Source: Clostridia bacterium
Lineage (GTDB): Bacteria > Bacillota > Clostridia > Acetivibrionales > DSM-27016
DNA length: 64,000 nt
NCBI GenBank assembly: GCA_026414765.1
Contig: JAOAIJ010000021.1
Span: 1 to 64,000, forward strand
Reading direction: 5' to 3'
This document shows positions 63,750 to 64,000 of this stretch, in pieces. Within the stretch, counting starts at the first letter, position 1; the number at the start of each line of letters is the position of its first letter. Made by a program: the position numbers and the translations under genes. The notes under the pieces were generated by a model. It was not told the origin of the DNA and searched no databases. It saw nothing but the letters and a program-made list of their open reading frames with translations.

Positions 63750-64000
63750 TTGGACAATAAAAAAAAGGTCAGAGAAATAATCAAGGTGTTTGACCGGCTT
63801 TACAGTGATGCAGAATGTTCATTAGAATACAAGGATCCGCTCCAGCTTCTTATTGCAACACAATTGGCTGCTCAGTGCACTGATGCCCGTGTAAATATTG
63901 TTACCAAAACCTTATTTCAAAAGTATAAAAATGTATATGACTTTGCCAATGCTGATTTAGAAGAGCTTGAAATGGAAATAAAGTCTACCGGGTTTTATCA
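63750..64000 (+). CDS. nth: Endonuclease III, 5' part
   Basis: The gene runs off the right edge. The first 83 codons encode VREIIKVFDRLYSDAEC, then PLQLLIATQLAAQCTDARVN, the conserved start of the Nth helix-hairpin-helix DNA glycosylase/AP-lyase. The usual sequence at this site has LLSAQATD; here it is ATQLAAQCTD. The start is TTG at 63750; a GGAAGGG site is 12 bases upstream, so the start is somewhat uncertain. The catalytic lysine and the iron-sulfur cluster lie beyond the window. Confidence 0.9.
   Translation, partial: MDNKKKVREIIKVFDRLYSDAECSLEYKDPLQLLIATQLAAQCTDARVNIVTKTLFQKYKNVYDFANADLEELEMEIKSTGFY

Overview
The window is a piece of chromosome from a low-GC, endospore-forming anaerobe of the Clostridia. 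It carries the end of spo0A, the dipicolinate synthase pair, the cotJABC spore-coat genes, an oxygen-labile [FeFe]-hydrogenase maturation cluster and a Gram-positive type IV pilus operon. Gene content and order fit the cellulolytic Acetivibrio/Ruminiclostridium side of the group, but that placement is an inference from memory. No rRNA, tRNA, insertion sequence, prophage or CRISPR array was seen. Gene order is mostly ancestral Firmicutes synteny.

Layout. 1-2046: spo0A 3' end, a MerR-like regulator and an RluA-type pseudouridine synthase. 2047-2517: a spacer with small palindromic repeats. 2518-11605: a PLP lyase, then the division-associated block (HlyD-like protein, yggS, sepF, yggT, ylmH, divIVA) and a T-box-controlled type-2 ileS. 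11699-17167: aroB, mtnP, three small genes ending in a DksA/TraR zinc-finger protein, and a convergent DUF4130/radical-SAM pair. 17439-23824: a periplasmic-sensor GGDEF-EAL protein, a TSCPD protein, an amidohydrolase, cotJABC and a nitrilase-family amidase. 23952-29586: rpsO, pnp, an M16 peptidase and dpaAB, in the Bacillus order. 30054-51628: a type IV pilus locus (pilB, pilT, pilM, pilC, pilin, minor pilins, pilN/pilO-like genes) that continues into very large secreted repeat proteins and a second pilM. 51791-59680: hydrogenase maturation cluster (TM1266-type regulator, ECF S-component, hydG, hydE, aspA, hydF, cysteine-desulfurase-like enzyme). 59786-64000: a small membrane protein, an HD-GYP phosphodiesterase, glgA and the start of nth.

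How the parts work together. Cyclic di-GMP is one theme. The window encodes a synthase/phosphodiesterase (17439-20498) and an HD-GYP phosphodiesterase (60322-61857). It also has a class-I c-di-GMP riboswitch with its own promoter, placed between pilM and pilC, and a PilB ATPase with an MshEN-type N-terminal module. The pilus may therefore be controlled by c-di-GMP at both the RNA and the ATPase level.

The hydrogenase cluster is the most unusual part. HydE has an N-terminal DUF3343-like domain with a retained cysteine, and the cluster ends in a cysteine-desulfurase-like gene, which suggests a sulfur or selenium relay. Two similar attenuator leaders precede the ECF gene and hydG. Each can form either a terminator or a competing antiterminator helix, and I cannot assign either to a known riboswitch class.
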